A stretch of DNA of 64,000 bases from Saprospiraceae bacterium (GTDB lineage Bacteria > Bacteroidota > Bacteroidia > Chitinophagales > Saprospiraceae): positions 62,001-126,000 of the forward strand of contig JAHDCU010000010.1 of NCBI GenBank assembly GCA_020629715.1. Direction: 5' to 3'. The translations under genes were made by a program, and so were the position numbers. The notes under the pieces are model-generated. The model did not search any database. It was given only the letters and a program-made list of their open reading frames with translations, and was not told the origin of the DNA. Shown one piece after another: positions 50,524 through 58,935 of this stretch (positions within the stretch are counted from its first letter, which is position 1; each line of letters begins with the position of its first letter).

Positions 50524-51438
50524 TTGAAAAGAATAAGCTGTCATATTACCCTCAAGATCACAGTGTTTTTCTGTGTAATATTTTATGTTTCATGCGTAGA
50601 TGAGTTTGAATCGGAAGAGTCTGTTCCTAACATTTTTATATACTCAGAGTTGGAGGTAGGAGAGGGCATTGATGTTTTTATTTCTCAAACATCCCCATTT
50701 TTATCAGCTTCTTCAATCAATACTCCAATCGAAGAAGCAAACGTATTGATTAATGAAAATGGAGCCAGTGTAAAACTTGACTTTGATGTAGGCTCTAATT
50801 GCTTTATTGATCTCGATTACCAGATTTCTGAAGGTAGTACATATGGTATAGATGTAACTATTCCTCAAAGTTCAACTCCTGATGCAAATGCAACAGTAAC
50901 CATCCCTTCCTTTAAGAGTCCTGTAATTCAGGTACAAGCCATATCACTTAATCAGGATAATGAGATGCTTACCAGTGATATCCAAATGAATGTTCCTATG
51001 GATAAAGCCAATTATCATGAGCTAGAGATTTCGGCACATATCATCAAAGAAGTTATGCAATCAGATGGAACATCAGTATTCGTCAGAGATGATTCAGCTA
51101 CAAGATTTATGATTTCTTCAAATGATGTAACTGTTGAAAATCTAGCGCATCGCCCTTCCTGTTTATATAATCTTTTATCATTGGAAGGTGGGACGGTTAT
51201 CAATTTTAATCTAGGTGCCAATGCAGCATTATCGCCAAATGATCGAGTGGATTCCATCAGAATAACAAGTCGGACGGTCACCGAGGACTACTATAATTAT
51301 CATAGTACTTTATCAAATCAAATAGAGCTTGAAGTAGCAGGTGCAGGAGAGCCAGTTTTAAATTATTCTAATATTATTAATGGTACCGGTTTATTCGGCG
51401 CAAGATCCTCCTTGACAAGAAATATTGCCGTGGAGTAA
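50524..51438 (+). CDS. DUF4249 domain lipoprotein
   Basis: The 304-residue protein starts with a hydrophobic helix ending in FYVSC, a lipobox, followed by the DUF4249 pattern VPNIFIYSELEVGEGIDVFISQT and EEANVLINENG. DUF4249 lipoproteins are habitually encoded next to TonB receptors with CarboxypepD_reg domains and are probably their surface partners. The start is a TTG at 50524, the only candidate just before the signal sequence. It lies 82 bases after the receptor gene. Confidence 0.88.
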   Translation: MKRISCHITLKITVFFCVIFYVSCVDEFESEESVPNIFIYSELEVGEGIDVFISQTSPFLSASSINTPIEEANVLINENGASVKLDFDVGSNCFIDLDYQISEGSTYGIDVTIPQSSTPDANATVTIPSFKSPVIQVQAISLNQDNEMLTSDIQMNVPMDKANYHELEISAHIIKEVMQSDGTSVFVRDDSATRFMISSNDVTVENLAHRPSCLYNLLSLEGGTVINFNLGANAALSPNDRVDSIRITSRTVTEDYYNYHSTLSNQIELEVAGAGEPVLNYSNIINGTGLFGARSSLTRNIAVE

Positions 51439-51552
51439 GCAAGTGATTTGCAGTGAATTACAAATATGATTATTTAAATATAATAAATTTAACATATTTG
51501 TTAGGGGTTCATTTTTTTGATCGTGTCTTTATTGTAACCGATTAAATAAAGC

Positions 51553-52233
51553 ATGGATACCATTTCAAAAATTTCGTTTCTCGAACGAGTTAAAATATTT
51601 TCTGAGTTAAATCAAAATCAATTATATAGTTTAAGTAAACTTATTGATCATGAGCAATTCGAAAAACATGATTATGTTTATGAACCAAATGATTCTGCAT
51701 CTAAGATTTATTTTCTCATCAAAGGAACTATCAAGATAGGTCGATATTCTAAGAGTAATAAAGAAGTCATAAGATCTATACTTCGAGAAAACACCATGTT
51801 TGGTGAACACTCACTATTCGGTGAGGTACATCGAGAAGATTTCGCCTTAGTTATAGAGCCCAAAACAGTATGTCTTACCATAGATACCTCAAAGTTTCAA
51901 TCTTTTTTAGGTAGCAATAGTCAGCTTGCGCTTAGATTTATCATGTCCCTTGGAAGAAAATTAAGGATGGCTGAACGTAGATATGAGTCACTAGTAGTAG
52001 AAGATGCAAGAACTCGAATTGTTGATTTTTTAAAATATAATGCCAATGAATTTGGAAGAAAAGTGGGTTTAGAAATGTTGATAAAGCACAGTTTAACTCA
52101 ACAGGATATAGCAAACTATACCGGAACTTCTAGGCAAACAGTAACATCTGTACTCAACGAACTGAAAAGAACCAACCAGATTCATTTTAAGAGAAAAAGT
52201 ATACTTATAAGAGATATAAATACCTTGGCATAA
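51553..52233 (+). CDS. Crp/Fnr family transcriptional regulator
   Basis: The 226-residue protein has a cyclic-nucleotide-binding-like domain (residues about 10-125: DYVYEPNDSASKIYFLIKGTIKIG, GEHSLFGEVHREDFALV), the connecting helix SQLALRFIMSLGRKLRMAERRYESLVVEDARTRI (in pieces), and a C-terminal HTH (LTQQDIANYTGTSRQTVTSVLNELKR). No cysteines for an iron-sulfur cluster, so it is not an Fnr-type oxygen sensor. Target genes are unknown. Confidence 0.94.
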   Translation: MDTISKISFLERVKIFSELNQNQLYSLSKLIDHEQFEKHDYVYEPNDSASKIYFLIKGTIKIGRYSKSNKEVIRSILRENTMFGEHSLFGEVHREDFALVIEPKTVCLTIDTSKFQSFLGSNSQLALRFIMSLGRKLRMAERRYESLVVEDARTRIVDFLKYNANEFGRKVGLEMLIKHSLTQQDIANYTGTSRQTVTSVLNELKRTNQIHFKRKSILIRDINTLA

Positions 52234-52254
52234 AGGAATAATCTAGTTAGTTTT

Positions 52255-52287
52255 AAAGGGTTGGATTTTTTTCAACCCTTTTTTTAT
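52255..52287 (+). terminator. Terminator of the Crp-family gene
   Basis: Stem AAAGGGTTG/CAACCCTTT (52255-52263, 52273-52281) followed by more T. Confidence 0.85.
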
Positions 52288-52293
52288 AAATAA

Positions 52294-52324
52294 TTGTGAA
52301 CTCTCAAAAAGGAATGTATTTTTG
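52294..52324 (+). promoter_or_regulatory. Promoter of tRNA-Ser
   Basis: TTG at 52294-52296 and TATTTTTG at 52317-52324 with a 20-base spacer, an exact two-element Bacteroidota promoter. Predicted start about 5 bases before tRNA-Ser. Confidence 0.8.
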
Positions 52325-52334
52325 CACTCGCTTA

Positions 52335-52422
52335 GGAAGAGTGGCAGAGCTGGTTTAATGCACCGGTCTTGAAAACCGACGTACGTTAACGCGTACCGGG
52401 GGTTCGAATCCCTCCTCTTCCG
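52335..52422 (+). tRNA. tRNA-Ser (anticodon TGA)
   Basis: An 88-base class II tRNA: acceptor GGAAGAG/CTCTTCC, anticodon loop CTTGAAA (anticodon TGA), a long variable arm (CGTACGTTAACGCGTACC region), and T arm GGGGGTTCGAATCCCTC. CCA is not encoded. Confidence 0.95.
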
Positions 52423-52425
52423 CTG

Positions 52426-52456
52426 AAAGGCTCTCCTCATCGAGAGCCTTTTTTAT
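52426..52456 (+). terminator. Terminator of tRNA-Ser
   Basis: Perfect stem AAAGGCTCTC/GAGAGCCTTT (52426-52435, 52442-52451) with T run, 4 bases after the tRNA. Confidence 0.9.
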
Positions 52457-52564
52457 TTTATATGTGGCTTATCTAGTAGTACTCTCACTCTTTTGTTTGT
52501 AGCTAAATTTAAGTTTATTAACTTAATCGTTATCAATTCTTTTATAATCTTAAATTTTCGCTTC

Positions 52565-54271
52565 GTGAGATTGACTATCATTATTTTATTTGCTTTTATA
52601 TTCCTTTTTTCTTGTAATAATGAGTCTCTTAAGGATAAGGGGAGTTTAGGGCCCTCTGTTTTGGGAAAAGAGGCAGCCATTGTTAGTCCTCATCCAATTT
52701 CAACGGCGATAGGATTAGAAATACTCAGGCAAGGAGGTAATGCGGTAGAAGCGTCCATAGCTGTTCAATACGCTATGGCAGTAGTCTATCCGAGAGCTGG
52801 AAATATCGGTGGCGGCGGATTTGCGGTAATTAGTAATAATGGCAATAATAGAGCACTTGATTATAGGGAAAAAGCTCCATTGGCGTCTACAAGGGATATG
52901 TATTTGGATCGGAATGGTGATGTGATCAAGGGACTGAGTACTGAAGGTGGTCTTGCGGTCGGGGTGCCAGGTACCGTAGATGGCATGTTTCAGTTATTAG
53001 AACAATATGGATCTGCTTTGTCGATGAAAGAGTTGATAGCACCTAGTATTGAATTAGCTCGTAAAGGATTTGCTATATCTAAGAGTGAGGCAGATCGCTT
53101 GAATAAGTTTAAAGAAAAGTTCGTGAAAAATAATCCATTTGATTTTCCATTTGTAAAATTGAACGAATGGAAGGCAGGAGATACACTCAAGCAAGAAAAA
53201 CTTGCCGTGACCTTAGAAAAAATTGCTGATAATGGCAAAGATGGGTTTTATTCGGGTGATGTGGCAAATCATATCAAATCTGCATCCTCTAGAAGTGGTG
53301 GTATCTTGACTTTGGACGATTTGAAATCTTATGCTAGTGCATGGAGGGAGCCTACGATCGCTCGTTTTGGAGAGTGTGAGATTATTTCTATGCCACCATC
53401 TAGTAGTGGAGGTATAGTGCTTTCTCAAATATTGACAATGTTAGAAGAGTTGGGATATAGCAAGTTTAATTCGCCCAATCAGATTGAATATATACATACC
53501 TTGGTTGAATTAGAAAAACGAGCATATGCTGATCGAGCAGAATATATGGGCGATTCAGACTTTTACCCTGTTCCTATTAGTGAACTTTTAGATACAACCT
53601 ATTTGTCGAGAAAGTTGGAAAACTTTAGTATGGAACAAGCAACCGTGGCGGACAGTATTTATAATGATGCAAATTTTCAATTGAAAGAAAGCTATGAAAC
53701 TACTCATACTTCATGCCTGGATAAAAATGGAATGGCCGTATCCATAACTACTACACTTAATTCCAACTATGGAAGTAAAGTCTATGTCCAAGATGCCGGA
53801 TTTTTTCTTAATAATGAGATGGATGATTTTAGCACCAAACCTGGAGTGCCCAATCAGTTTGGCTTAGTAGGAGGTGAGGCAAATGCCATACAAGCTTCAA
53901 AACGTATGCTAAGTAGTATGACTCCGACGATAGTCGTCAAAGATAACCGTCCGTTTTTAATTCTTGGTTCACCTGGAGGGTCTACAATTATAACATCAGT
54001 ATTACAAGTTTTTTTGAATGTAGAGCTATTTAATATGAGTCTTGAGGATGCCGTGAATGCCAAGAGGTTTCATCACCAATGGTTACCAGATCGTATAATT
54101 GTTGAAGAAGAAAGATTCGATTCGATTGTTATAAATGACTTAAACGCTAAAGGTCATCATTGCAATGAGGTTAAATCTATCGGAAAAGTTAAAGCTATTT
54201 TATATGAAAACGGTAAAATCTATGCAGTAGGAGATCCAAGAAATTTAGACGATACGGCTGGGGCATATTAG
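52565..54271 (+). CDS. ggt: Gamma-glutamyltransferase
   Basis: GGT hydrolyses or transfers the gamma-glutamyl group of glutathione and related compounds. The protein shows ISTAIGLEILRQGGNAVEASIA, YPRAGNIGGGGFAVI, the autocleavage site ETTHTSCLD (the first Thr after Glu, codon at 53699, is the nucleophile) and MLSSMTPTIVVKDNRPFLILGSPGGS. A hydrophobic segment ending LFSC is a lipobox, so it is a probable lipoprotein. The start is taken as GTG 52565 (about 568 residues); a TTG at 52493 would add 24 hydrophobic residues and is less likely. Confidence 0.92.
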   Translation: MRLTIIILFAFIFLFSCNNESLKDKGSLGPSVLGKEAAIVSPHPISTAIGLEILRQGGNAVEASIAVQYAMAVVYPRAGNIGGGGFAVISNNGNNRALDYREKAPLASTRDMYLDRNGDVIKGLSTEGGLAVGVPGTVDGMFQLLEQYGSALSMKELIAPSIELARKGFAISKSEADRLNKFKEKFVKNNPFDFPFVKLNEWKAGDTLKQEKLAVTLEKIADNGKDGFYSGDVANHIKSASSRSGGILTLDDLKSYASAWREPTIARFGECEIISMPPSSSGGIVLSQILTMLEELGYSKFNSPNQIEYIHTLVELEKRAYADRAEYMGDSDFYPVPISELLDTTYLSRKLENFSMEQATVADSIYNDANFQLKESYETTHTSCLDKNGMAVSITTTLNSNYGSKVYVQDAGFFLNNEMDDFSTKPGVPNQFGLVGGEANAIQASKRMLSSMTPTIVVKDNRPFLILGSPGGSTIITSVLQVFLNVELFNMSLEDAVNAKRFHHQWLPDRIIVEEERFDSIVINDLNAKGHHCNEVKSIGKVKAILYENGKIYAVGDPRNLDDTAGAY

Positions 54272-54429
54272 TGTTTACCCTGATTTTGTGGTTTAATGAG
54301 TAGGTGATAACCACGATTTCAACATAATTACTATTAAATCAAATGTTAAAACACATTTTATTTCGATACAAAAGTGCTGCTCAAACGTATAAATGGTGAT
54401 CCTTTTAATGAACATATAAATTTTTTGAC

Positions 54430-54543
54430 ATGAATACTATCATATCAAAAGTAAGCTCTATTATTTCAAAATCAAGCAACGAAATGGAATTAATAGATTT
54501 ACAAAACTACAATGAAGAATATGAGTTTTGGCTAGGAGTATAG
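54430..54543 (+). CDS. Possible 37-residue small protein
   Basis: ATG at 54430 opens a 37-codon frame (MNTIISKVSSIISKSSNEME then LIDLQNYNEEYEFWLGV) that ends 2 bases before the convergent ferredoxin stop. The composition, with an amphipathic basic N-terminal helix and an acidic aromatic end, looks protein-like. No relative recognised and no promoter box seen, so it may be chance. Confidence 0.35.
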   Translation: MNTIISKVSSIISKSSNEMELIDLQNYNEEYEFWLGV

Positions 54544-54545
54544 TA

Positions 54546-54893
54546 CTACGCATGTAGTTTAGCCTGCCTAGCGAGCAGGATTTCCTCAGTTTCTACCCGG
54601 TCTGGGTCTTGTACACAACAGTCTACAGGGCAAACCGCTGCACATTGTGGTTCCTCATGAAATCCCTGACATTCAGTACATTTATCAGGTACTATATAAT
54701 AATAATCATCTTCTACCGCATCTTGGCTAGCGTCTGGTGCAATACTGCTACCATCTTCTAATATAAAGTCTGTACTAATTGTTGTTCCTTCACTTATGGT
54801 CCATTCTATACCACCTTCGTATATTGCGTTATTAGGACATTCTGGCTCACAGGCTCCGCAATTAATGCATTCATCAGTTATAATTATTGCCAT
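54546..54893 (-). CDS. 2[4Fe-4S] ferredoxin with insertion
   Basis: The protein (about 115 residues) has one cluster motif [12 protein letters not shown] near the N-terminus and a second, [22 protein letters not shown], near the C-terminus, with a Glu/Asp-rich loop of about 45 residues between them and an Ala/Arg tail. This is the YfhL/Fdx-type arrangement that carries low-potential electrons. The ATG at 54893 gives MAIIITDEC, the standard ferredoxin start; an upstream start would add 11 residues. It lies 29 bases after pssA on the same strand. Confidence 0.93.
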   Translation of the reverse strand: MAIIITDECINCGACEPECPNNAIYEGGIEWTISEGTTISTDFILEDGSSIAPDASQDAVEDDYYYIVPDKCTECQGFHEEPQCAAVCPVDCCVQDPDRVETEEILLARQAKLHA

Positions 54894-54922
54894 TGATATT
54901 TGGATATTTTTAAAAGAAACTA

Positions 54923-55618
54923 TCAATCTACTGATATAGTTCCTTTGATCTTAAAGTGATAATAAATAGATACGATAAAATAAATTACTACTGATGAAGG
55001 GACTGCCCAATATGGAAAGAATACTAGCAGTCCTAAAAAGCTGAATAGACAAATACCTGCCATTGTTAGACGCTCTATATTTCCTTTCATCCCTTTTAGT
55101 GAAAACATAGTTAAGGGACTATGCAATAGTAACGAAAATAAAACTGCAAAGAAGATGTAGAAATATTTCGCTCCGAATAGCTCTGTAAAAAAGTCTATTT
55201 GTTGGTGATGAGCCAAGGCAATTCCAGAAATCATAAAAGCTAATGTAGGTGTAGCCATACCTACAAAGTCTTTGCTTGAAGGTAAGGTGTTAAAAATAGC
55301 TAATCGTAGAGAGGATGCTATAAGTATAAAAGCGGCAGCTCCATAAGCCATCCAGCCAAAATCCTTTCCTATTATAAAATATAAAAATGCTGGAGCAACT
55401 CCAAAACTTACAATATCTGCGAGTGAGTCCAGTTGTTTGCCAATTTCGCTCTGCGCATTTAATAACCTTGCAGCCATACCGTCAAACGCATCAAAAAAGA
55501 TTGCAGCGATAATAAGAAGTGCTCCTAATTTCTGATCATCACATAAGATAGCAATCATACCAAGTGCAATATTGATGCTTGTAAATATGGATGGAACTAT
55601 TTTTCTTATTGTAGTCAT
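54923..55618 (-). CDS. pssA: CDP-diacylglycerol-serine O-phosphatidyltransferase
   Basis: PssA makes phosphatidylserine, the precursor of phosphatidylethanolamine. The 231-residue membrane protein carries the CDP-alcohol phosphatidyltransferase motif [20 protein letters not shown] followed by LDSLAD (pattern DxxDGxxAR-x8-GxxxDxxxD) and about seven to eight membrane segments. No psd (decarboxylase) gene is in the window. Confidence 0.94.
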   Translation of the reverse strand: MTTIRKIVPSIFTSINIALGMIAILCDDQKLGALLIIAAIFFDAFDGMAARLLNAQSEIGKQLDSLADIVSFGVAPAFLYFIIGKDFGWMAYGAAAFILIASSLRLAIFNTLPSSKDFVGMATPTLAFMISGIALAHHQQIDFFTELFGAKYFYIFFAVLFSLLLHSPLTMFSLKGMKGNIERLTMAGICLFSFLGLLVFFPYWAVPSSVVIYFIVSIYYHFKIKGTISVD

Positions 55619-55724
55619 ATGCAGTAGAACAATATGAGGGGTATAATGGGTTATTATATATTTAAAATATGAAGTTAGGAACTACTAGGATTTATTTTTA
55701 CTTTATAGCTCTAAATAATTCATT

Positions 55725-57173
55725 ATGAATCGCTCAGTTTTTTATACTATAATACTTATCTCATCTTTGCTTTATTCATGTGCTCGTAATCCTGTTACTG
55801 GCAAAAGAGAACTAAGCTTTATATCTGAGAAGCAAGAAATTGCCATGGGGCAGCAGGCAGATCCCGGTATCGTTCAGAGTTTTGGACTGTATGAAGATCC
55901 AAAATTACAGGCATTTATAAATGAAAAAGGGGCTGAAATGGCCGCGGTTTCTCATCGACCGCATCTAGATTATGATTTTAAGATATTAGATAGTCCTGTA
56001 GTCAATGCATTTGCGCTACCTGGAGGTTTTGTGTATTTTACAAGGGGTATATTAGCTCATTTTAACAATGAAGCTGAATTTGCAGGTGTATTAGGTCATG
56101 AAATTGGTCACATTACAGCCAAACACTCCGTGAGACAGCAAAACTCTCAGATTTTCAGTCAAGCGATTATGATAGGTGGAGTAGTACTGTCTGAGGATTT
56201 CAGAAACTACGCAAATGTTGCTAATCAAGGACTCGGATTATTGCTACTAAAAAACAGTCGCGATCATGAAAGTGAATCTGATAAACTAGGAGTAGAATAT
56301 TCGACTAAAATTGGATATGATAGTCATAATATGGCTAATTTTTTTCAAACCCTTAAACGTCTATCGGGTGAATCCTCTATTCCAAGCTTCATGTCAACTC
56401 ATCCCGATCCGGTCGATAGATATGCTAAGGTTCATAACCTTACAACAGATTGGCAGGCTAAATTAAATTTGACACCAGAAGAGTTAGTAACCAATAGAAA
56501 TATCTATCTCAAAAGAATCCATGGACTTATATATGGTCCAGATCCAAAGCAAGGATTCGTGGAGGGAAATTCATTTTATCACCCTGTATTGCGCTTTGTA
56601 TTTGATTACCCTCAAGCTTGGACTTTAAATAATGCACCATCACAAGTAACCATTGCACCTCAAGATGGTAAAGCTCTATTGTTAATGACTCTTGCTCAAG
56701 CACAGGATTTATCTACCGCAAAATCAGAAGTTATAGAACAAAATAAACTAAATGTTATCGAAACTCAATCAGCTTCAGTTAATGGAAATAATGCAATAAA
56801 ACTAATTTCGGAACAATCGCAAGCTGCACAAAATGGTCAAGCAGCCGAAGTTATTAGAATCTTGACATATTTAATTCAGTATGATAGTCGGATTTATGTG
56901 TTTCACGGTATGTCAAAACAAGCGGACTTCAATACCTACTTCGGTAATTTTCAGAATACGATGAATAGTTTTAAACAACTGAGCGATCCAAAGTTTTTGA
57001 ATAGAGAAGCAGAAAAAATAAAGATTGTAACCAACGATAGAGCACAATCTCTAAAATCTATTCTTGAAAAACACAAGATTACATCATCAAGATTAGAGGA
57101 GCTCGCTATCATCAATGGAATGCAACTTTCAGATCAAGTACCTCAAGGAATGATGATCAAAGTAGTGGAATGA
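55725..57173 (+). CDS. M48 family metalloprotease, lipoprotein, with C-terminal LysM-like domain
   Basis: The 482-residue protein has a lipobox (LLYSC, Cys at about residue 19) followed by ARNPVTGKRELSFISEKQE, the zinc site HEIGHITAKH (residues about 125-134) and the third-ligand Glu in HESESDKLGVEY. This is the YfgC/BepA-type domain that handles outer membrane proteins. From residue about 275 comes a domain that I do not recognise, and the last 45 residues (VTNDRAQSLKSILEKHKI then GMQLSDQVPQGMMIKVV) look like a LysM-type or related binding motif. Acts in the periplasm. Confidence 0.88.
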   Translation: MNRSVFYTIILISSLLYSCARNPVTGKRELSFISEKQEIAMGQQADPGIVQSFGLYEDPKLQAFINEKGAEMAAVSHRPHLDYDFKILDSPVVNAFALPGGFVYFTRGILAHFNNEAEFAGVLGHEIGHITAKHSVRQQNSQIFSQAIMIGGVVLSEDFRNYANVANQGLGLLLLKNSRDHESESDKLGVEYSTKIGYDSHNMANFFQTLKRLSGESSIPSFMSTHPDPVDRYAKVHNLTTDWQAKLNLTPEELVTNRNIYLKRIHGLIYGPDPKQGFVEGNSFYHPVLRFVFDYPQAWTLNNAPSQVTIAPQDGKALLLMTLAQAQDLSTAKSEVIEQNKLNVIETQSASVNGNNAIKLISEQSQAAQNGQAAEVIRILTYLIQYDSRIYVFHGMSKQADFNTYFGNFQNTMNSFKQLSDPKFLNREAEKIKIVTNDRAQSLKSILEKHKITSSRLEELAIINGMQLSDQVPQGMMIKVVE

Positions 57174-57439
57174 TCTCAATATTGTAAACTGTTTCAGAAG
57201 CTATTATATATTGACAACTATATAGTTCTACCATTTTTAGTTCACGATGTCGCTATATTATCTGGTGTAATACTGATTTATTTTAATCCTTGTAGACCTA
57301 AGAATTCTACTTTTTAAATACAAAACAGTATATCACGAATTAATTAAATTATGGGCATAATTTAATAGAAGTAAAAAGAGTTGGGTATTTAAACGTTAAA
57401 TGGATTACATAACAATAAAAAGAAAGATTAATTACCTAG

Positions 57440-57524
57440 TACCCGGAGCCGGGATCGAACCGGCACGGCCGCAATGGCCACAGGATTTTAAGTCCTGCGT
57501 GTCTACCAGTTCCACCACCCGGGC
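57440..57524 (-). tRNA. tRNA-Leu (anticodon TAA)
   Basis: An 85-base class II tRNA on the minus strand: acceptor GCCCGGG/TCCGGGT, D arm with GGTAGACAC, anticodon loop CTTAAAA (anticodon TAA), long variable arm TGGCCATTGCGGCC, T arm GCCGGTTCGATCCCGGC. CCA is not encoded. It lies downstream of tRNA-Gly and is probably co-transcribed with it. Confidence 0.94.
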
Positions 57525-57553
57525 GTACTATATCTGGTAATTAATTTTTATTG

Positions 57554-57626
<73 letters not shown>

Positions 57627-57647
57627 ATTACTTTCTTTAAAGCTGCG

Positions 57648-57655
57648 CAAAGATA
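57648..57655 (-). promoter_or_regulatory. -7 box (TATCTTTG) of the tRNA-Gly/tRNA-Leu pair
   Basis: Minus strand TATCTTTG followed by CGCAGC, ending about 21 bases before tRNA-Gly. No clear -33 TTG. Confidence 0.6.
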
Positions 57656-57856
57656 GCCCATTCTTGAAATAAGAAAAATTCTGACTTATTTTTTTTTGAT
57701 TCTTCTTACATCTTGAAAACCAATGCAGATATATTTGAAATACTTATATATTTCGTATTTTCATGTAACTGTTCATAGATAGAAGGACATTTTATGTGAC
57801 ATAAGCGTTTCATTGATGTCTAATATCTAAATGCAATAGAAGTATCAGTCCTTTGA

Positions 57857-57881
57857 TTTATTCTGCTCTCTGCAGAATAAA
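57857..57881 (+). promoter_or_regulatory. 10-bp hairpin in the leader of the porP operon
   Basis: Perfect inverted repeat TTTATTCTGC/GCAGAATAAA around the 5-base loop TCTCT, 35 bases before the GTG of the PorP-like gene. It is not followed by T, so it is more likely an mRNA-stability element or a regulator site than a terminator. Confidence 0.45.
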
Positions 57882-57915
57882 GACGAAATCATATTATTAA
57901 ATCAAACTTATAAGT

Positions 57916-58917
57916 GTGAAGAAAATTTTACTCAGCTTCTTAGCTATATGTGCCCTATATAATGTGCACGGCCAAGATATTCACTACTCCCAGTTTTTCA
58001 ATAGCCCGCTTAATATAAATCCTGCTTTGACCGGAGTTATGGATGGCGAACACCGATTTATTGCCAATTATAAGAGCCAATGGACTAATGTCCCAGTTGA
58101 TTATCTCACCTTTTCAGCGGCATATGATAAGCCCTTGACTGATAGATTAGACTCTACGGGTTATTTCGGGATAGGTGCCTTATTAAATTTCGATCGAGCA
58201 GGATTCAACAGTTTACAAAACATGGGATTATCCCTTTCTGCTAGCTACAATTACTATCTAAATGAAAAATGGATGGTTAGCCCTGGTCTTTCATTTAGTT
58301 TTTATCAAAGAGGTTTTGATTTTTCAACCATCACATCAGGTAATCAGTGGAATGGCTTTGCTCCAGATTTTGGAATATCACCGGAAACATTCGATAATGA
58401 TACTAAAAACTACATTGATGTATCCCCAGGTCTTAATCTGAGATACCGATCAAGTTTTAGAACCTTTGTTGATTTTGGCGGTGCTTTTCATCATCTTTTA
58501 CAGCCCGTACAAGGCTTCAACGAAAATAGTCAAAATGACAACTTAGAATCAAGACTTTCTCTATATGCCATGAGTAGTTTTTTCATTGCAGATAGATTCG
58601 ATCTATTGTTAAACGGCTTGTATTCAACTCAGGATGTATACAACGAATTGGTCCTAAATGCTCAAGGAAAGATCTACCTCAACGGAAATAATGAACGTAA
58701 TACCGCTCTCTTTCTGGGTGTAGGGCTCAGACAATCAGATGCCTGGTATCCAATGGTGGGAATCCAAAAAGGAAGATGGTACATTTCAGGATCATTCGAT
58801 TTCAATATCTCTGATTTTGAAGTTGCTACTGATGGTTCTGGAGGATTGGAGCTTCATGCGAGGTATCTATTTACGAAAGTACCCGTGATCCCAATTAAAC
58901 CGTGTCCAATTTACTAA
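57916..58917 (+). CDS. PorP/SprF family type IX secretion membrane protein
   Basis: The 333-residue outer membrane protein starts with a signal peptide (GTG at 57916; ending YNVHGQ) and then the PorP/SprF signature DIHYSQFFNSPLNINPALTG, followed by FIANYKSQW and repeated aromatic strands such as FDFGGAFHHLLQP-like (VDFGGAFHHLLQP). PorP/SprF proteins are T9SS/gliding components that attach to specific secreted proteins, and paralogues usually sit next to their large adhesin-like partners, as here. PorE-like gene follows 18 bases later. Confidence 0.94.
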   Translation: MKKILLSFLAICALYNVHGQDIHYSQFFNSPLNINPALTGVMDGEHRFIANYKSQWTNVPVDYLTFSAAYDKPLTDRLDSTGYFGIGALLNFDRAGFNSLQNMGLSLSASYNYYLNEKWMVSPGLSFSFYQRGFDFSTITSGNQWNGFAPDFGISPETFDNDTKNYIDVSPGLNLRYRSSFRTFVDFGGAFHHLLQPVQGFNENSQNDNLESRLSLYAMSSFFIADRFDLLLNGLYSTQDVYNELVLNAQGKIYLNGNNERNTALFLGVGLRQSDAWYPMVGIQKGRWYISGSFDFNISDFEVATDGSGGLELHARYLFTKVPVIPIKPCPIY

Positions 58918-58935
58918 TACTAAGAAGATATAGAA

